The notes: a model not told the origin generated them from the sequence alone. 64,000 nucleotides of DNA from Rhodococcus ruber NBRC 15591 (GCF_001894945.1 NZ_BCXE01000013.1:94925-158924), one strand, 5' to 3'; shown: positions 8,100-16,829, counted from the stretch's first letter. Numbers and translations: made by a program.

Positions 8100-9473
8100 T
8101 CACCCCGCCGGTGAGCGGACGGCGAACTGCAGTCCGAAGTTGTTCAGGGTGGCCGGCAGCGGTCGTGCCGGATCCGGCTTCAGCCGGGAGGTCAGCGTGA
8201 ATTCGGCGCCGGCGAGCAGGTGCGCGAGCAGGGTACTCGTGACGAACAGGACGAGATTGCGACCCGGGCACCCGGCCGGGCCGACACTGAACGGCACGAG
8301 CGCGGGATACCGGTCCGCCCGGCCGTCGAGCCAGATCTCCGGCGCGAACCGGTCCGCGAACGGCAGCGTCTCGCGATCGCGGTGGAAGGCCGGCGCCAGC
8401 ACGACGAACCCGGTCCCGGACGGGATCGGGTAGCTGCCGCGCTCGTCGCTCCACGTCGTGTCGGCCGTCGAATCCCGCAGGATCGCAGGGGTGGTCGGCC
8501 ACAGCCGCGTCGTGTCGAGGACGCACCCACGCAGGTATTCGAGCGGTGCGGGGGTCCCGAGGCCGGCGGCGGCGATGTCGCTGCGGGCCCGCGCCCGTTG
8601 TTCGGGATGGGTGGCGAGTACTGCGAGGGTGCGAGCGGTGACCATGCCTGCGGCGTCGAAGGCGAACAGCCAGTGCGGAATCTGCCCCTGCGGATCGACC
8701 GCGGCCGGTTCGGCGATCTCTCCGAGCGCGCCGGCGAGGGTTCCGACGGGAGCCCGCTCGACGTAACCGTGCAGCCGCTCGGTGAACCGGTCGCGCAGCC
8801 GATGGCGCACCGGATGGGCGTAGGCCCAGTTGCCGTCGGACCGCAACCGCCACAGCTGATCGGTGAGGGTGTCGTCGTCGCGCGCCGCATCGCCGAGGAC
8901 GAGCCTGCGCACCAGTCGCCACCAGCACCGGGTGAACTCGGCGGCGCTGAGGCCGCCCTCCGCGCGGGCGCGGCGCAGCAGCCCGTTCGCCTCCTCCTCG
9001 ATGGTGTGCAGCATCGGTGTGGCGAGCCGGTGCAGGTCCCGATCGGTGTCGAGCGCCGCCTCGTTGACGGCACGGCGCCTCTCCCGCAGCGGGGTGCGCG
9101 AGACGAGCACGCCGTGCGGCTGGAACGGACCGAGGGCAGCGCGCTTCTCGACCGTCGCGGCGGTGTAGGACCCGGCGTCGGTGCGCAGCACGGCATCGAC
9201 GTCCTGGGGGGAGAGCACCACCGCGAGGGTCCGCCCGGGCAGGGCGAGGGTGAGGGGAGCGTCCCCGTAGCGGTCGCGCAGGCGCGCGACGGTGGCGACG
9301 ATGCGCGCGTCGGCCTGTGTCCGCTCGAGCAGACCCATCACCCTGCGACGGCGTGCGATGGCGCCCGCGGCGACGAACGGCAGGCCGACCTCGGCGGCGA
9401 ACCGGGCGGTGTCGGCCGCGGAGGCCCGCCGGGCACGAGGCGGGGAGGGGCTCTGAACTACGGGGCCGGTCAT
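8100..9473 (-). CDS. Cytochrome P450 with variant ExxR motif
   Basis: A 457-residue P450. The heme-binding loop is FSVGPAGCPGRN with Cys402 as thiolate ligand. The I-helix is recognisable (FDAAGMVTARTLA). The K-helix motif, normally ExxR, reads Asp320-Thr-Thr-Arg323 (VLDTTRLWP), so Glu is replaced by Asp. The N-terminus has no membrane anchor. The ATG at 9473 is preceded by GGGAGGA. It lies 92 bp downstream of otsA on the same strand and may be co-transcribed with it. No ferredoxin or reductase gene is adjacent, so the redox partner and substrate are unknown. The general layout resembles fatty-acid/peroxygenase-like actinobacterial P450s, but the subfamily is not certain. Confidence 0.88.
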   Translation of the reverse strand: MTGPVVQSPSPPRARRASAADTARFAAEVGLPFVAAGAIARRRRVMGLLERTQADARIVATVARLRDRYGDAPLTLALPGRTLAVVLSPQDVDAVLRTDAGSYTAATVEKRAALGPFQPHGVLVSRTPLRERRRAVNEAALDTDRDLHRLATPMLHTIEEEANGLLRRARAEGGLSAAEFTRCWWRLVRRLVLGDAARDDDTLTDQLWRLRSDGNWAYAHPVRHRLRDRFTERLHGYVERAPVGTLAGALGEIAEPAAVDPQGQIPHWLFAFDAAGMVTARTLAVLATHPEQRARARSDIAAAGLGTPAPLEYLRGCVLDTTRLWPTTPAILRDSTADTTWSDERGSYPIPSGTGFVVLAPAFHRDRETLPFADRFAPEIWLDGRADRYPALVPFSVGPAGCPGRNLVLFVTSTLLAHLLAGAEFTLTSRLKPDPARPLPATLNNFGLQFAVRSPAG

Positions 9474-9565
9474 CGGCGGTCTCCTCCCGACGCAGGGTCA
9501 CGGTCACGGGAGGAATCGCCGCCCGGACGGATCGCTAAACGTGATCCGGCCGCACCGAGCCCGAT

Positions 9566-11008
9566 TCAGGCGCTCGCCGCCGCGGTGGGACCGGTCCCGC
9601 TGGCGCGCAGGTCCGTGAGAAAGGCGTTGGCCCACCGGTCGACGTCGTGATGGAGCACCTGGGTGCGCAGCGACTGCATCCGGCGGGCCGCGGTGGCCGG
9701 ATCCTCGGTGGCGGCGACGACGATGGCACGTTTGACGGCGTCGAGGTCGTGTGGATTGACCAGGTGGGCGCGGCGCAGTTCGCTTGCCGCCCCGGTGAAT
9801 TCACTCAGGACGAGGGCTCCCGTGCCGTCGGCCCGGCACGCGATGTACTCCTTGGCGACGAGGTTCATGCCGTCGCGCAGAGGCGTGACGAGCATGACGT
9901 CCGCGGCGCTGTACAGGGCCATGAGCTCGTCCCGGTCCACGGGCCGGTGCAGATAGTGCACCACCGGCCGGCCCAGCTGTCCGTACTCGCCGTTGAGGTG
10001 ACCCACCTTGCGTTCGATGTCCTCGCGCAGCTGCGCGTAGGCGGACACGCGCTCGCGGCTCGGGGTGGCCAGCTGCACCATGGCGACCTTCTCGGGGTCG
10101 AGGGTGCCCTCGTCGAGCAGCTCGTGCAGTGCCTCGAGCCGGATGTCGATGCCCTTGGTGTAGTCGAGGCGGTCCACGCCGAGCAGAAGGGTCTCGGGGT
10201 TGCCGAGTTCCTCGCGGACCTGCGCGGCCCGCTCACGGATGTGCGGGGACTGCACGCGTTCGGCGAAATGGGCCGAGTCGATCGAGATGGGGAAGGCGCC
10301 GACCTGCACGCGCCGGTCACCGACGTCGACGCTGCCCACACACGAGTCCAGGTCGGAGTGCGCGTTGGTGTGCAGCCCGAGCAGGCGCTGCGCCAGGAAC
10401 AGGAAGTTGCGGGCGCCGCCGGGCAGGTGGAACCCCACCAGGTCGGCGCCGAGCAGGCCCTCCACGACGGCGGTGCGCCACGGCAGCTGGAGGAACAGCT
10501 CCGTAGGCGGGAAGGGAATGTGCAGGAAGAATCCGATCCTCAGGTCGGGCCGCAACTCGCGCAGCATCTTCGGCACCAGCTGCAGCTGGTAGTCGTGCAC
10601 CCACACGGTGGCGCCCGGGGCGGCCGCCTCGGCCGCCGCCGCCGCGAAGCGGCGGTTGACCGCGACGTAGGTCCGCCACCACGTCCGGTCGTAGACGGGT
10701 GCGACGATCGCGTCGTGGTACAGCGGCCACAGTGTCGCGTTGGAGAAGCCCTCGTAGTAGTCGGCCACCTCGCCTTCGGTGAGCGAGACGGGGTGCATCG
10801 TGATGCCGTCCTCGGTGAAAGGCTCGAACGCGACGTCGGCGGCGCCGGGCCAGCCCACCCATGCGCCGTCGGCGGCGCGCAGCACCGGTTCCAGGGCGGT
10901 GACGAGTCCCCCCGGGCTGCGGCGCCACCCGCCTCGTCCGTCGTCGGCCGAAGGGTCGTAGTCGACCGGGAGCCGATTGGCCACCACCACCAGGTCCGCT
11001 GCGGTCAT
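9566..11008 (-). CDS. otsA: Trehalose-6-phosphate synthase
   Basis: A 480-residue GT20 glycosyltransferase that joins a nucleotide-activated glucose to glucose-6-phosphate. The family landmarks are present: the N-terminal [11 protein letters not shown] loop, GGLVTAL, the [17 protein letters not shown] segment, [15 protein letters not shown] and the C-terminal [12 protein letters not shown] nucleotide-sugar site. Length equals mycobacterial OtsA. No phosphatase (otsB) is adjacent. The ATG at 11008 follows an AAGGAGG. Trehalose serves as osmoprotectant and as precursor of mycolate esters in this group. The upstream region contains AT-rich palindromes that may control it. Confidence 0.95.
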   Translation of the reverse strand: MTAADLVVVANRLPVDYDPSADDGRGGWRRSPGGLVTALEPVLRAADGAWVGWPGAADVAFEPFTEDGITMHPVSLTEGEVADYYEGFSNATLWPLYHDAIVAPVYDRTWWRTYVAVNRRFAAAAAEAAAPGATVWVHDYQLQLVPKMLRELRPDLRIGFFLHIPFPPTELFLQLPWRTAVVEGLLGADLVGFHLPGGARNFLFLAQRLLGLHTNAHSDLDSCVGSVDVGDRRVQVGAFPISIDSAHFAERVQSPHIRERAAQVREELGNPETLLLGVDRLDYTKGIDIRLEALHELLDEGTLDPEKVAMVQLATPSRERVSAYAQLREDIERKVGHLNGEYGQLGRPVVHYLHRPVDRDELMALYSAADVMLVTPLRDGMNLVAKEYIACRADGTGALVLSEFTGAASELRRAHLVNPHDLDAVKRAIVVAATEDPATAARRMQSLRTQVLHHDVDRWANAFLTDLRASGTGPTAAASA

Positions 11009-11076
11009 CGCGTCGCGCCTCCTTGCTCGACACCGGGGCCGGTCGCTCCGGCGAGTGCCGTCGAACTCGTACTTAT

Positions 11077-11202
11077 GACAAGTAGTTTTTGTCTATCACT
11101 CGCGGCGGAGCAGGGAGGCACTTCGAGGCGCCCGAGATCCCGCGTCGTCCCGCCTCCGCTCGCACTCGATAGATAATCTGTCTCGCAGAACAAAGATTTT
11201 GT
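11077..11202. promoter_or_regulatory. Pair of AT-rich palindromes, candidate operators
   Basis: GACAA-N7-TTGTC lies at 11077-11093 and ACAAA-GAT-TTTGT at 11190-11202, about 110 bp apart and inside the only AT-rich patches of the region. Both contain ACAA and TTTGTC half sites. They could bind a regulator of otsA or of the divergent dps. No regulator can be named. Confidence 0.3.
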
Positions 11203-11292
11203 CAAACGCTGCGTGCACTCCGATCGGGTCGGCGTGCCCGCGAGCAGACGCGGTCCCGCGCGCGGCGACGTGCATGCGCCGGTCGCCCGGCG

Positions 11293-11318
11293 GTTTCGGC
11301 ACCCGGGGAACGGGGTAG
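11293..11318 (+). promoter_or_regulatory. SigB/SigF-type promoter of dps (GTTT-N16-GGGTAG)
   Basis: GTTT at 11293-11296 and GGGTAG at 11313-11318 are separated by 16 nt, the spacing of the SigF/SigB class. It lies about 97 nt before the dps start, and Dps proteins are typical members of such stress regulons. Confidence 0.6.
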
Positions 11319-11414
11319 CCCGACTGTGGGTTAGCCGGCACCCACGTGCCGACCGGCGGGCCGGCGAGCCGGCCTGCGGAGGTACTACACACGAGCCTGT
11401 AGGAGGAATCGAAG

Positions 11415-11954
11415 ATGGCGAAGTTCACCGTCCCCGGCCTGAGCGACAGCGAAGGGGTCCGGGTGGCCGAAGTGCTGCAGAATCGCCTCAGCGCCTACAA
11501 CGACCTGCACCTCACCCTCAAGCACGTGCACTGGAACGTCGTGGGACCGAACTTCATCGGCGTGCACGAGATGATCGACCCGCAGGTCGAAGCGGTCCGG
11601 GGATTCGCCGACGACGTCGCCGAGCGCATCGCGGCCCTCGGTTCGTCGCCGAAGGGAACCGCGGGCGCGATCGAGAAGGACCGTTCGTGGGACGACTACT
11701 CGGTCGGGCGGGACACCGCCCAGGCGCATCTCGCCGCGCTCGATCTGGTGTACGACGGCGTGATCGGGGACTGCCGCAAGGCGATCTCGGAGGTCGGGGA
11801 GATCGATCCGATCACCGAGGATCTGCTCATCGGGCAGACGCGGGATCTCGAGAAGTTCCAGTGGTTCGTCCGGGCCCATCTCGAGAACGCCTCCGGGACC
11901 CTGACGCACGAGGGCGCACGCACCGAGCAGCAGGCCGCGAACGAAGCCCGTTGA
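11415..11954 (+). CDS. dps: Dps family DNA-binding ferritin
   Basis: A 179-residue Dps protein. It forms dodecamers that oxidise and store iron and protect DNA during starvation or peroxide stress. The inter-subunit ferroxidase ligands are in place: His39 (HVHWN), His51 (VHEMID), Asp66 and Glu70 (FADDVAER). The four-helix bundle is complete. The C-terminal tail (GARTEQQAANEAR) is short, with one or two basic residues. The ATG at 11415 follows AGGAGGA at 11401-11407. The stress-type promoter at 11293 and the terminator after the stop mark it as a single-gene unit. Confidence 0.95.
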   Translation: MAKFTVPGLSDSEGVRVAEVLQNRLSAYNDLHLTLKHVHWNVVGPNFIGVHEMIDPQVEAVRGFADDVAERIAALGSSPKGTAGAIEKDRSWDDYSVGRDTAQAHLAALDLVYDGVIGDCRKAISEVGEIDPITEDLLIGQTRDLEKFQWFVRAHLENASGTLTHEGARTEQQAANEAR

Positions 11955-11987
11955 GCGGGCGGCGGCCGGGTTGCCGGTTGCTCGACT

Positions 11988-12019
11988 ACGCACCGGTCGC
12001 CGGCGGGCGACCGGTGCGT
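11988..12019. terminator. Bidirectional terminator between dps and merR-type gene
   Basis: A 14-bp perfect stem with a GGCG loop, ending 3 bp before the stop codon of the convergent regulator gene. Confidence 0.75.
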
Positions 12020-12022
12020 CTG

Positions 12023-12457
12023 TTACGAGGTGGCTGCGCTGTCGTCGGTGGCCGCCCGCAGGCGCGCGTTGTCCGACTCGAGGCGCGCGTTGGCGTCCTC
12101 GAGGCGGGCGTTGTCCGATTCGAGGCGCGCGTTGTGGGATTCGAGGCGCGCGTTGTGGGATTCGAGACGGGCAGTGTGGGACGCCAGTTCGGCGTGGTGC
12201 GACTCGAGCCGGAAGATCTGGGCGATGCCGGCCAGATTGATGCCCTCGGACAGGAGCTCGCTGATGCGTCGCAGGCGCGCCACGTCGTCGTCGCTGTAGC
12301 GGCGGGTGCCGCCCCGGGTGCGCGCCGGGCTGAGCAGTCCGCGACGCTCGTACAGCCGCATGGACTGCGGGTCGACCCCGGACAGCTCGGATGCCACCGA
12401 GATGCCGTAGACACCGCGGCGGGGGTGCGGCACCGGCTCCTTCCTCGTCTTCTCCAT
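12023..12457 (-). CDS. MerR family regulator with heptad-repeat coiled coil
   Basis: A 144-residue regulator. The N-terminal winged helix (about 17-85) contains VASELSGVDPQSMRLYERRGLL and the basic RGGTRRYSDDDV turn, closest in style to HspR-like MerR proteins. From about residue 88 the sequence is a regular dimerisation helix of seven-residue repeats, LESHNAR or LESDNAR, in at least six successive copies, echoed in the DNA as 21-bp repeats at about 12060-12180. No effector cysteines are present, so it is not a metal or redox sensor of the classic type. The chaperone genes that usually accompany hspR are absent. An inverted repeat near its likely promoter suggests autoregulation. Confidence 0.85.
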   Translation of the reverse strand: MEKTRKEPVPHPRRGVYGISVASELSGVDPQSMRLYERRGLLSPARTRGGTRRYSDDDVARLRRISELLSEGINLAGIAQIFRLESHHAELASHTARLESHNARLESHNARLESDNARLEDANARLESDNARLRAATDDSAATS

Positions 12458-12531
12458 TCCAGGTTCCCTCGTTCGGTGTCCTCGCTGCCACGGTCTCCGG
12501 TGGACCGGAATCTACCCGATCACCACAGGAA

Positions 12532-12559
12532 ACCTGCAGTACCGGAGACAGTTGCAGGT
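12532..12559. promoter_or_regulatory. Inverted repeat upstream of the MerR gene
   Basis: ACCTGCA (12532-12538) and TGCAGGT (12553-12559) form a 7-bp palindrome with a 14-nt spacer, 75 bp upstream of the regulator start. A TAGATT candidate -10 for the minus strand lies at 12509-12514, which puts the palindrome over the -35 position. This is a plausible autoregulatory MerR site. Confidence 0.4.
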
Positions 12560-12730
12560 GGGGCGGCGGGGACGTCGATCGTCCGTCGCGAGCCGTCTCG
12601 GTGCGATTATCTCTTTCATGTGACACAGATTTTATCGCCCGGCCCGCTCGTCGCCCACCGCCGTCTCCGTGGCGTTGCTCCGGCCCGCCGGCTGCGGATC
12701 GCCCGCCGTGCTCCGCCGTCGCCGCGGGGG

Positions 12731-12736
12731 TACTAG
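12731..12736 (+). promoter_or_regulatory. -10 box (TACTAG) for leaderless pyk transcript
   Basis: TACTAG ends 10 nt before the GTG start of pyk and no Shine-Dalgarno sequence intervenes, so transcription probably begins at or very near the start codon. Confidence 0.45.
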
Positions 12737-12746
12737 GCTCGACCGC

Positions 12747-14168
12747 GTGACCCGACGCACCAAGATCGTTTGCACAATGGGCCCGGCCACGGCAGACCCC
12801 GAGGTCCTGAGGGAACTCGTCGACGCCGGGATGGACGTGGCCCGCCTCAACTTCAGCCACGGCACCCACGCCGACCACGAGGCTCACTACCGCCGCGTGC
12901 GGGAGGCCTCCGATACCAGCGGGCATGCCGTCGGCATCCTCGCCGACCTGCAGGGCCCGAAGATCCGCCTCGGCCGGTTCGCCGAGGGCCCGACGGTGTG
13001 GAAGACCGGTGAGATCGTCCGGATCACCGTCGACGACGTCGAGGGCACGCACGACCGGGTCTCGACCACCTACGAGCAACTCGCCGACGACGCGCGCCCG
13101 GGGGATCGCCTGCTCGTCGACGACGGCAAGGTCGGCCTGGTCGTCGAGCACGTCGAGGGTCCGGACGTGGTCTGCCGCGTGACCGAGGGGGGACCGGTCA
13201 GCAACAACAAGGGCGTGTCCCTGCCGGGGATGAACATCTCGGTGCCGGCGCTGTCGGAGAAGGACATCGAGGACCTCGAGTTCGCCATGCGGCTCGGCGT
13301 GGACTTCGTCGCGCTGTCGTTCGTGCGTTCCCCGGCCGACATCGAGCTCGTGCACGAGGTGATGGACCGGGTCGGGCACCGGGTGCCGGTGATCGCCAAG
13401 CTCGAGAAGCCCGAGGCCATCGAGAATCTCGAGGCGGTCGTGCTGGCGTTCGATGCGGTGATGGTCGCCCGTGGTGACCTCGGCGTCGAGATGCCGCTCG
13501 AGGAGGTGCCCCTGGTGCAGAAGCGGGCGATCCAGATCGCCCGCGAGAACGCCAAGCCCGTCATCGTGGCCACCCAGATGCTCGAGTCGATGATCGAGAA
13601 CTCCCGGCCGACCCGCGCCGAGGCCTCCGACGTCGCCAACGCGGTGCTCGACGGCGCGGACGCGGTGATGCTCTCCGGCGAGACGTCCGTCGGCAAGTAC
13701 CCGGTCGAGACGGTGCGGACGATGGCCCGCATCATCGCGGCCGTGGAATCCGATCCCACCCGGGTGCCGGCGCTGACCCACGTGCCACGCACCAAGCGCG
13801 GGGTGATCTCCTACGCGGCACGGGACATCGGCGAACGGCTCGAAGCCAAGGCGCTGGTGGCGTTCACCCAGTCCGGCGACACGGTACGGCGCCTGGCGCG
13901 ACTGCACACCCGGCTGCCGCTGCTGGCGTTCACCCCGGTGCCGCACATCCGCAGCCAGCTGGCGCTGACCTGGGGCACCGAGACGTTCTCCGTCGAACCG
14001 GTCGACACCACCGACGTGATGGTGCAGCAGGTCGATGCGGCGCTGCTCTCCCTCGGCCGATACCAGCGCGGCGACCTCGTCGTCATCGTGGCCGGGTCCC
14101 CGCCCGGCCGCTCCGGCTCGACCAACCTGATCCACGTGCACCGGCTCGGCGAGAAGGACACCCATTGA
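12747..14168 (+). CDS. pyk: Pyruvate kinase
   Basis: A 473-residue enzyme converting phosphoenolpyruvate and ADP to pyruvate and ATP. The start at GTG 12747 gives the usual N-terminus TRRTKIVCTMGPAT; the longer upstream frame is not conserved in style. Visible landmarks are FSHGTH, the lid domain (about 70-165), the catalytic strand with IAKLEKPEAIENLE, the metal-binding MVARGDLGVEMPLE, and the C-terminal regulatory domain. Length matches M. tuberculosis PykA. Its stop overlaps the TTG start of the thioesterase gene, the same pairing as in mycobacteria (pykA-tesB1). Confidence 0.97.
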   Translation: MTRRTKIVCTMGPATADPEVLRELVDAGMDVARLNFSHGTHADHEAHYRRVREASDTSGHAVGILADLQGPKIRLGRFAEGPTVWKTGEIVRITVDDVEGTHDRVSTTYEQLADDARPGDRLLVDDGKVGLVVEHVEGPDVVCRVTEGGPVSNNKGVSLPGMNISVPALSEKDIEDLEFAMRLGVDFVALSFVRSPADIELVHEVMDRVGHRVPVIAKLEKPEAIENLEAVVLAFDAVMVARGDLGVEMPLEEVPLVQKRAIQIARENAKPVIVATQMLESMIENSRPTRAEASDVANAVLDGADAVMLSGETSVGKYPVETVRTMARIIAAVESDPTRVPALTHVPRTKRGVISYAARDIGERLEAKALVAFTQSGDTVRRLARLHTRLPLLAFTPVPHIRSQLALTWGTETFSVEPVDTTDVMVQQVDAALLSLGRYQRGDLVVIVAGSPPGRSGSTNLIHVHRLGEKDTH

Positions 14169-15037
14169 GCCGTCGCACCGCGACCGATCTCGAGGTCCTC
14201 GTCGATCTGCTCGATCTCGCGCAGATCGACGAGGACCGCTACCGCGGAGAGCACCCGGCCCAGGTGGGCAGCCGCACCTTCGGGGGCCAGCTCGTCGCCC
14301 AGGCACTGATCGCGGCCGGCCGCACCGTCGGCGACCGGCCGGTGCACGCGCTCAACGCTCACTTCATCCGCGGTGGCGACGTCAAGGCGCCGATCGAGTA
14401 TCGGGTGGCCCGGCACCGCGACGGCCGGGACTTCGCGAACCGCATGGTCACCGCGTCCCAGAACGGCCAGGAGCTGTTCGTCATGCTCGTCGCCTTCCAG
14501 CGGTGGGGTAAGGGACTCGAGCATGCGGTGAGCGTTCCGGAGGTGCCCTACCCGGACGTGCTGCCGCCGCTCGGGGACCACCTGTCCGGTTTCGAGGATC
14601 ATCTGCCGCACTTCGTCAATGCCCTCAAACCGATCGACATGCGCTATGCCAACGACCCCGCGTGGATCCTCAAGGGCACCGGGGAACGGCTCTCGCACAA
14701 CCGGGTGTGGATGCGCGCCGACGGCGCGTTGCCCGAGGACGCGCTCCTGCACGCCGCCACCCTGGCCTACAGCTCCGACACCACCGTGCTCGATTCGATC
14801 CTCACCACCCACGGGTTGTCCTGGGGGCTGGACCGCATCGTCGCCGCGACCGTCAACCACTCCATGTGGTTCCACCGGCCGGTCCGGTTCGACGAATGGA
14901 CGTTGTACGCCACCGAGTCCCCGGTCGCGGCGGGCTCGCGCGGGCTCGCGACGGGCCGCTACTTCACCCTCGAGGGGGAACTCGTGGCCACGGTCGTGCA
15001 GGAGGGGCTGATCCGCCACTTCCCGCGCCGCGGCTGA
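14165..15037 (+). CDS. tesB: Acyl-CoA thioesterase II
   Basis: A 290-residue double-hotdog thioesterase that hydrolyses medium- and long-chain acyl-CoA. It begins at TTG 14165 within the pyk stop (TTGA overlap). The N-terminal hotdog contains SRTFGGQLVAQAL; the C-terminal one carries the catalytic Asp205 (YSSDTTVLDS) and Gln279 (VVQEGLIR), equivalent to Asp204 and Gln278 of E. coli TesB. Length and order match the TesB1 family. Translation should be coupled to pyk. Confidence 0.95.
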   Translation: MSRRTATDLEVLVDLLDLAQIDEDRYRGEHPAQVGSRTFGGQLVAQALIAAGRTVGDRPVHALNAHFIRGGDVKAPIEYRVARHRDGRDFANRMVTASQNGQELFVMLVAFQRWGKGLEHAVSVPEVPYPDVLPPLGDHLSGFEDHLPHFVNALKPIDMRYANDPAWILKGTGERLSHNRVWMRADGALPEDALLHAATLAYSSDTTVLDSILTTHGLSWGLDRIVAATVNHSMWFHRPVRFDEWTLYATESPVAAGSRGLATGRYFTLEGELVATVVQEGLIRHFPRRG

Positions 15038-15097
15038 CGCGGGCGACCGCGTTCCGCGCCGCCGCCTGCGCAGTTCCTCGTCCCCGCCGGGCGCCCC

Positions 15098-15748
15098 TCA
15101 GTGCTCCACCCGGCTGCGGCGGTTCTCGAGCTCGTCGAGGATCAGCCCCAGTCCGTAGCCGAACTCGTCCGCGAACGAGTAGTCCTTCCCGATCACCAGT
15201 TCGCCGATCAGCTCGGCCAGGTAAGGGTAGGTGTCGGCCGGCACGTCGAGCTCCGAGGCGAACTCCTCGGCGCCGTCCGCCGCCGCAAAGGGCAGTTTCA
15301 GTTCGGTGAGCACGAAGCCGTACACATATGCGTCGACGACCGAGAAGGCGTGGGACGCCAGGGCCACCGGGAAGCCGTTCGTGCGCAGGCAACCGAGCAC
15401 GGCATCGTGGTGCCTCAGGAGCGACGGACCCGGCGAACGGCGGGACTCGATCAAGGTGAGCGCCCAGGGATGCCGGGCGAGCACGTTCCGGGCCGAGGTC
15501 GCCCGGTGGAACATCGCCTGCCGCCACGGTTCGCCCGGTCCGGGCAGCACGATTCCCGCGAAGATCCAATCCGCGAGCCCATCGAGCAGCTCGGCCTTGT
15601 TGGCGATGTGATGGTAGAGCGACATCGCCTCCACACCCAGCTCCTTCCCGACGTTACGCATGCTCACCGCGGTGAGGCCGCCGCGGTCGGCTACGCGAAC
15701 CGCGGCTTCGATGATCCCGATGCGGCTCAGAGCCGGCCGTTCGTTCAT
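15098..15748 (-). CDS. TetR family repressor of the divergent oxidoreductase
   Basis: A 216-residue repressor. The N-terminal helix-turn-helix (about 8-55) reads IIEAAVRVADRGG, SMRNVGKELGVEAMSLYHH; the ligand domain resembles the TetR_C_1 group (tetracycline-repressor-like). It is divergent from the quinone oxidoreductase gene, and two matching palindromes lie between them, so it most probably represses that gene and itself. The ligand is unknown. Confidence 0.9.
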   Translation of the reverse strand: MNERPALSRIGIIEAAVRVADRGGLTAVSMRNVGKELGVEAMSLYHHIANKAELLDGLADWIFAGIVLPGPGEPWRQAMFHRATSARNVLARHPWALTLIESRRSPGPSLLRHHDAVLGCLRTNGFPVALASHAFSVVDAYVYGFVLTELKLPFAAADGAEEFASELDVPADTYPYLAELIGELVIGKDYSFADEFGYGLGLILDELENRRSRVEH

Positions 15749-15764
15749 GTCTCCCTCGCGACCC

Positions 15765-15793
15765 TTGCGGACTTACAGCCGTAAGCCTAATGT
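15765..15793 (+). promoter_or_regulatory. Promoter of the quinone oxidoreductase gene
   Basis: TTGCGG at 15765-15770 and TAATGT at 15788-15793 are separated by 17 nt. The first TetR operator fills the spacer, so a bound repressor would block RNA polymerase directly. Confidence 0.6.
15772..15785. promoter_or_regulatory. TetR operator 1
   Basis: The 14-bp palindrome CTTAC-AGCC-GTAAG lies between the -35 and -10 boxes. It shares both half sites with operator 2, with centres 34 bp apart. Confidence 0.75.
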
Positions 15794-15805
15794 CGCCAGA
15801 CAAGA

Positions 15806-15819
15806 CTTACATGTGTAAG
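15806..15819. promoter_or_regulatory. TetR operator 2
   Basis: The 14-bp palindrome CTTAC-ATGT-GTAAG lies just after the predicted transcription start and before the ribosome site of the oxidoreductase. Its half sites are identical to those of operator 1. Confidence 0.75.
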
Positions 15820-15828
15820 GGAGGGCTT

Positions 15829-16782
15829 GTGAAGGCTGCAGTTGTCGACAGGTACGGGCCACCGCACGTCGTCCGCGTCGCAGAGGTGCCCACCCCGACC
15901 CCCAGGGACGCGGAAATCCTTGTCCGCGTCGCCGCCGCGGCCGTGACGGCCGCGGACTCGCGGATCCGCGCGGCTCGCTTCCCGAGCGGGTACGGACCGT
16001 TCGCCCGACTGATGTTCGGTGTGTTCCGGCCCCGGCGAAAAATCCTGGGCAGCACCTTCTCCGGTGTCGTCGAGTCGGTCGGGGCGAAGGTCGGCGGGTA
16101 CTCCCGCGGCGACGAGGTGTGCGGCATGACCGGACTCGCGATGGGGACGCACGCGGAGTACGTCACGGTCGCGGCGGAGCGGGTGGTCCGCAAACCGGCA
16201 GCGGTCAGTCACACCGATGCAGCGGCGCTGCTGTTCGGCGGGAGCACCGCGCTGCACTTCCTGCGGGACAAGGCCGCGGCGGGACGCGGCGGTTCGGTGC
16301 TCGTGAACGGGGCGTCGGGTGCGGTCGGAACCAGCGCCGTCCAGCTGGCCAAGCATTTCGGCGCCACCGTCACGGCCGTCACCAGCACGCCCAACGTCGG
16401 CCTCGTCGCCGGACTCGGCGCCGACACGGTCGTCGACTACACGGTCACCCCGGTGTCCGACCTGACAGACCGGTTCGACGTCGTACTCGACACCGTCGGC
16501 AACCTCACCCCCTCGTCCGGCCGGACGCTCCTGACCGACGGGGGCGTTCTGCTGCTTGCGGTGGCGAACCTGTGGGAGACGCTGCGCCCCGGTGCCGATG
16601 TCAAGGCGGGCGCTGCGCCCGAGCGAACCGAGGACTTCGAGTTCCTCCTGGAGTTGTCGGCCGCCGGCCGGCTCGTCACCGTCACCGACGACATCGGGGG
16701 ACTCGAGCAGATCGTCTCGGCCCACGCGCGAGTGGACTCCGGCCACAAGGTCGGCAACCTCGTCGTCCGACCGGCGGGGTGA
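15829..16782 (+). CDS. Zinc-independent MDR family NAD(P)-dependent quinone oxidoreductase
   Basis: A 317-residue medium-chain dehydrogenase/reductase. GTG 15829 is chosen because GGGAGG stands five bases upstream and the family N-terminus MKAAVVDRYGPP begins there; the longer frame would run through operator 2. The Rossmann glycine motif is GASGAVGTSAVQLAKHFGA. The structural- and catalytic-zinc cysteines of alcohol dehydrogenases are missing, which places it with the quinone oxidoreductase/zeta-crystallin branch. The divergent TetR gene and its two operators suggest induction by a small, possibly quinone or electrophilic, compound. Confidence 0.9.
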   Translation: MKAAVVDRYGPPHVVRVAEVPTPTPRDAEILVRVAAAAVTAADSRIRAARFPSGYGPFARLMFGVFRPRRKILGSTFSGVVESVGAKVGGYSRGDEVCGMTGLAMGTHAEYVTVAAERVVRKPAAVSHTDAAALLFGGSTALHFLRDKAAAGRGGSVLVNGASGAVGTSAVQLAKHFGATVTAVTSTPNVGLVAGLGADTVVDYTVTPVSDLTDRFDVVLDTVGNLTPSSGRTLLTDGGVLLLAVANLWETLRPGADVKAGAAPERTEDFEFLLELSAAGRLVTVTDDIGGLEQIVSAHARVDSGHKVGNLVVRPAG

Positions 16783-16829
16783 CCGCACCGCTTCGAAGCC
16801 GAGGATTCTGCCGAGCCGGCGGCGCTGCG

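Larger units (their letters stand above)
11009..11414. other. Divergent control region between otsA and dps
   Basis: This 406-bp gap holds no convincing gene; the short frames on either strand lack ribosome sites and family features. It contains two AT-rich islands at about 11070-11100 and 11165-11206 in otherwise GC-rich DNA, each with a palindrome (listed separately), and a stress-type promoter near dps. Confidence 0.6.

Noticed and set aside
11005..11205. A 66-residue minus-strand frame upstream of otsA
   Set aside because: No ribosome site, overlaps the otsA start and runs through the AT-rich control region.
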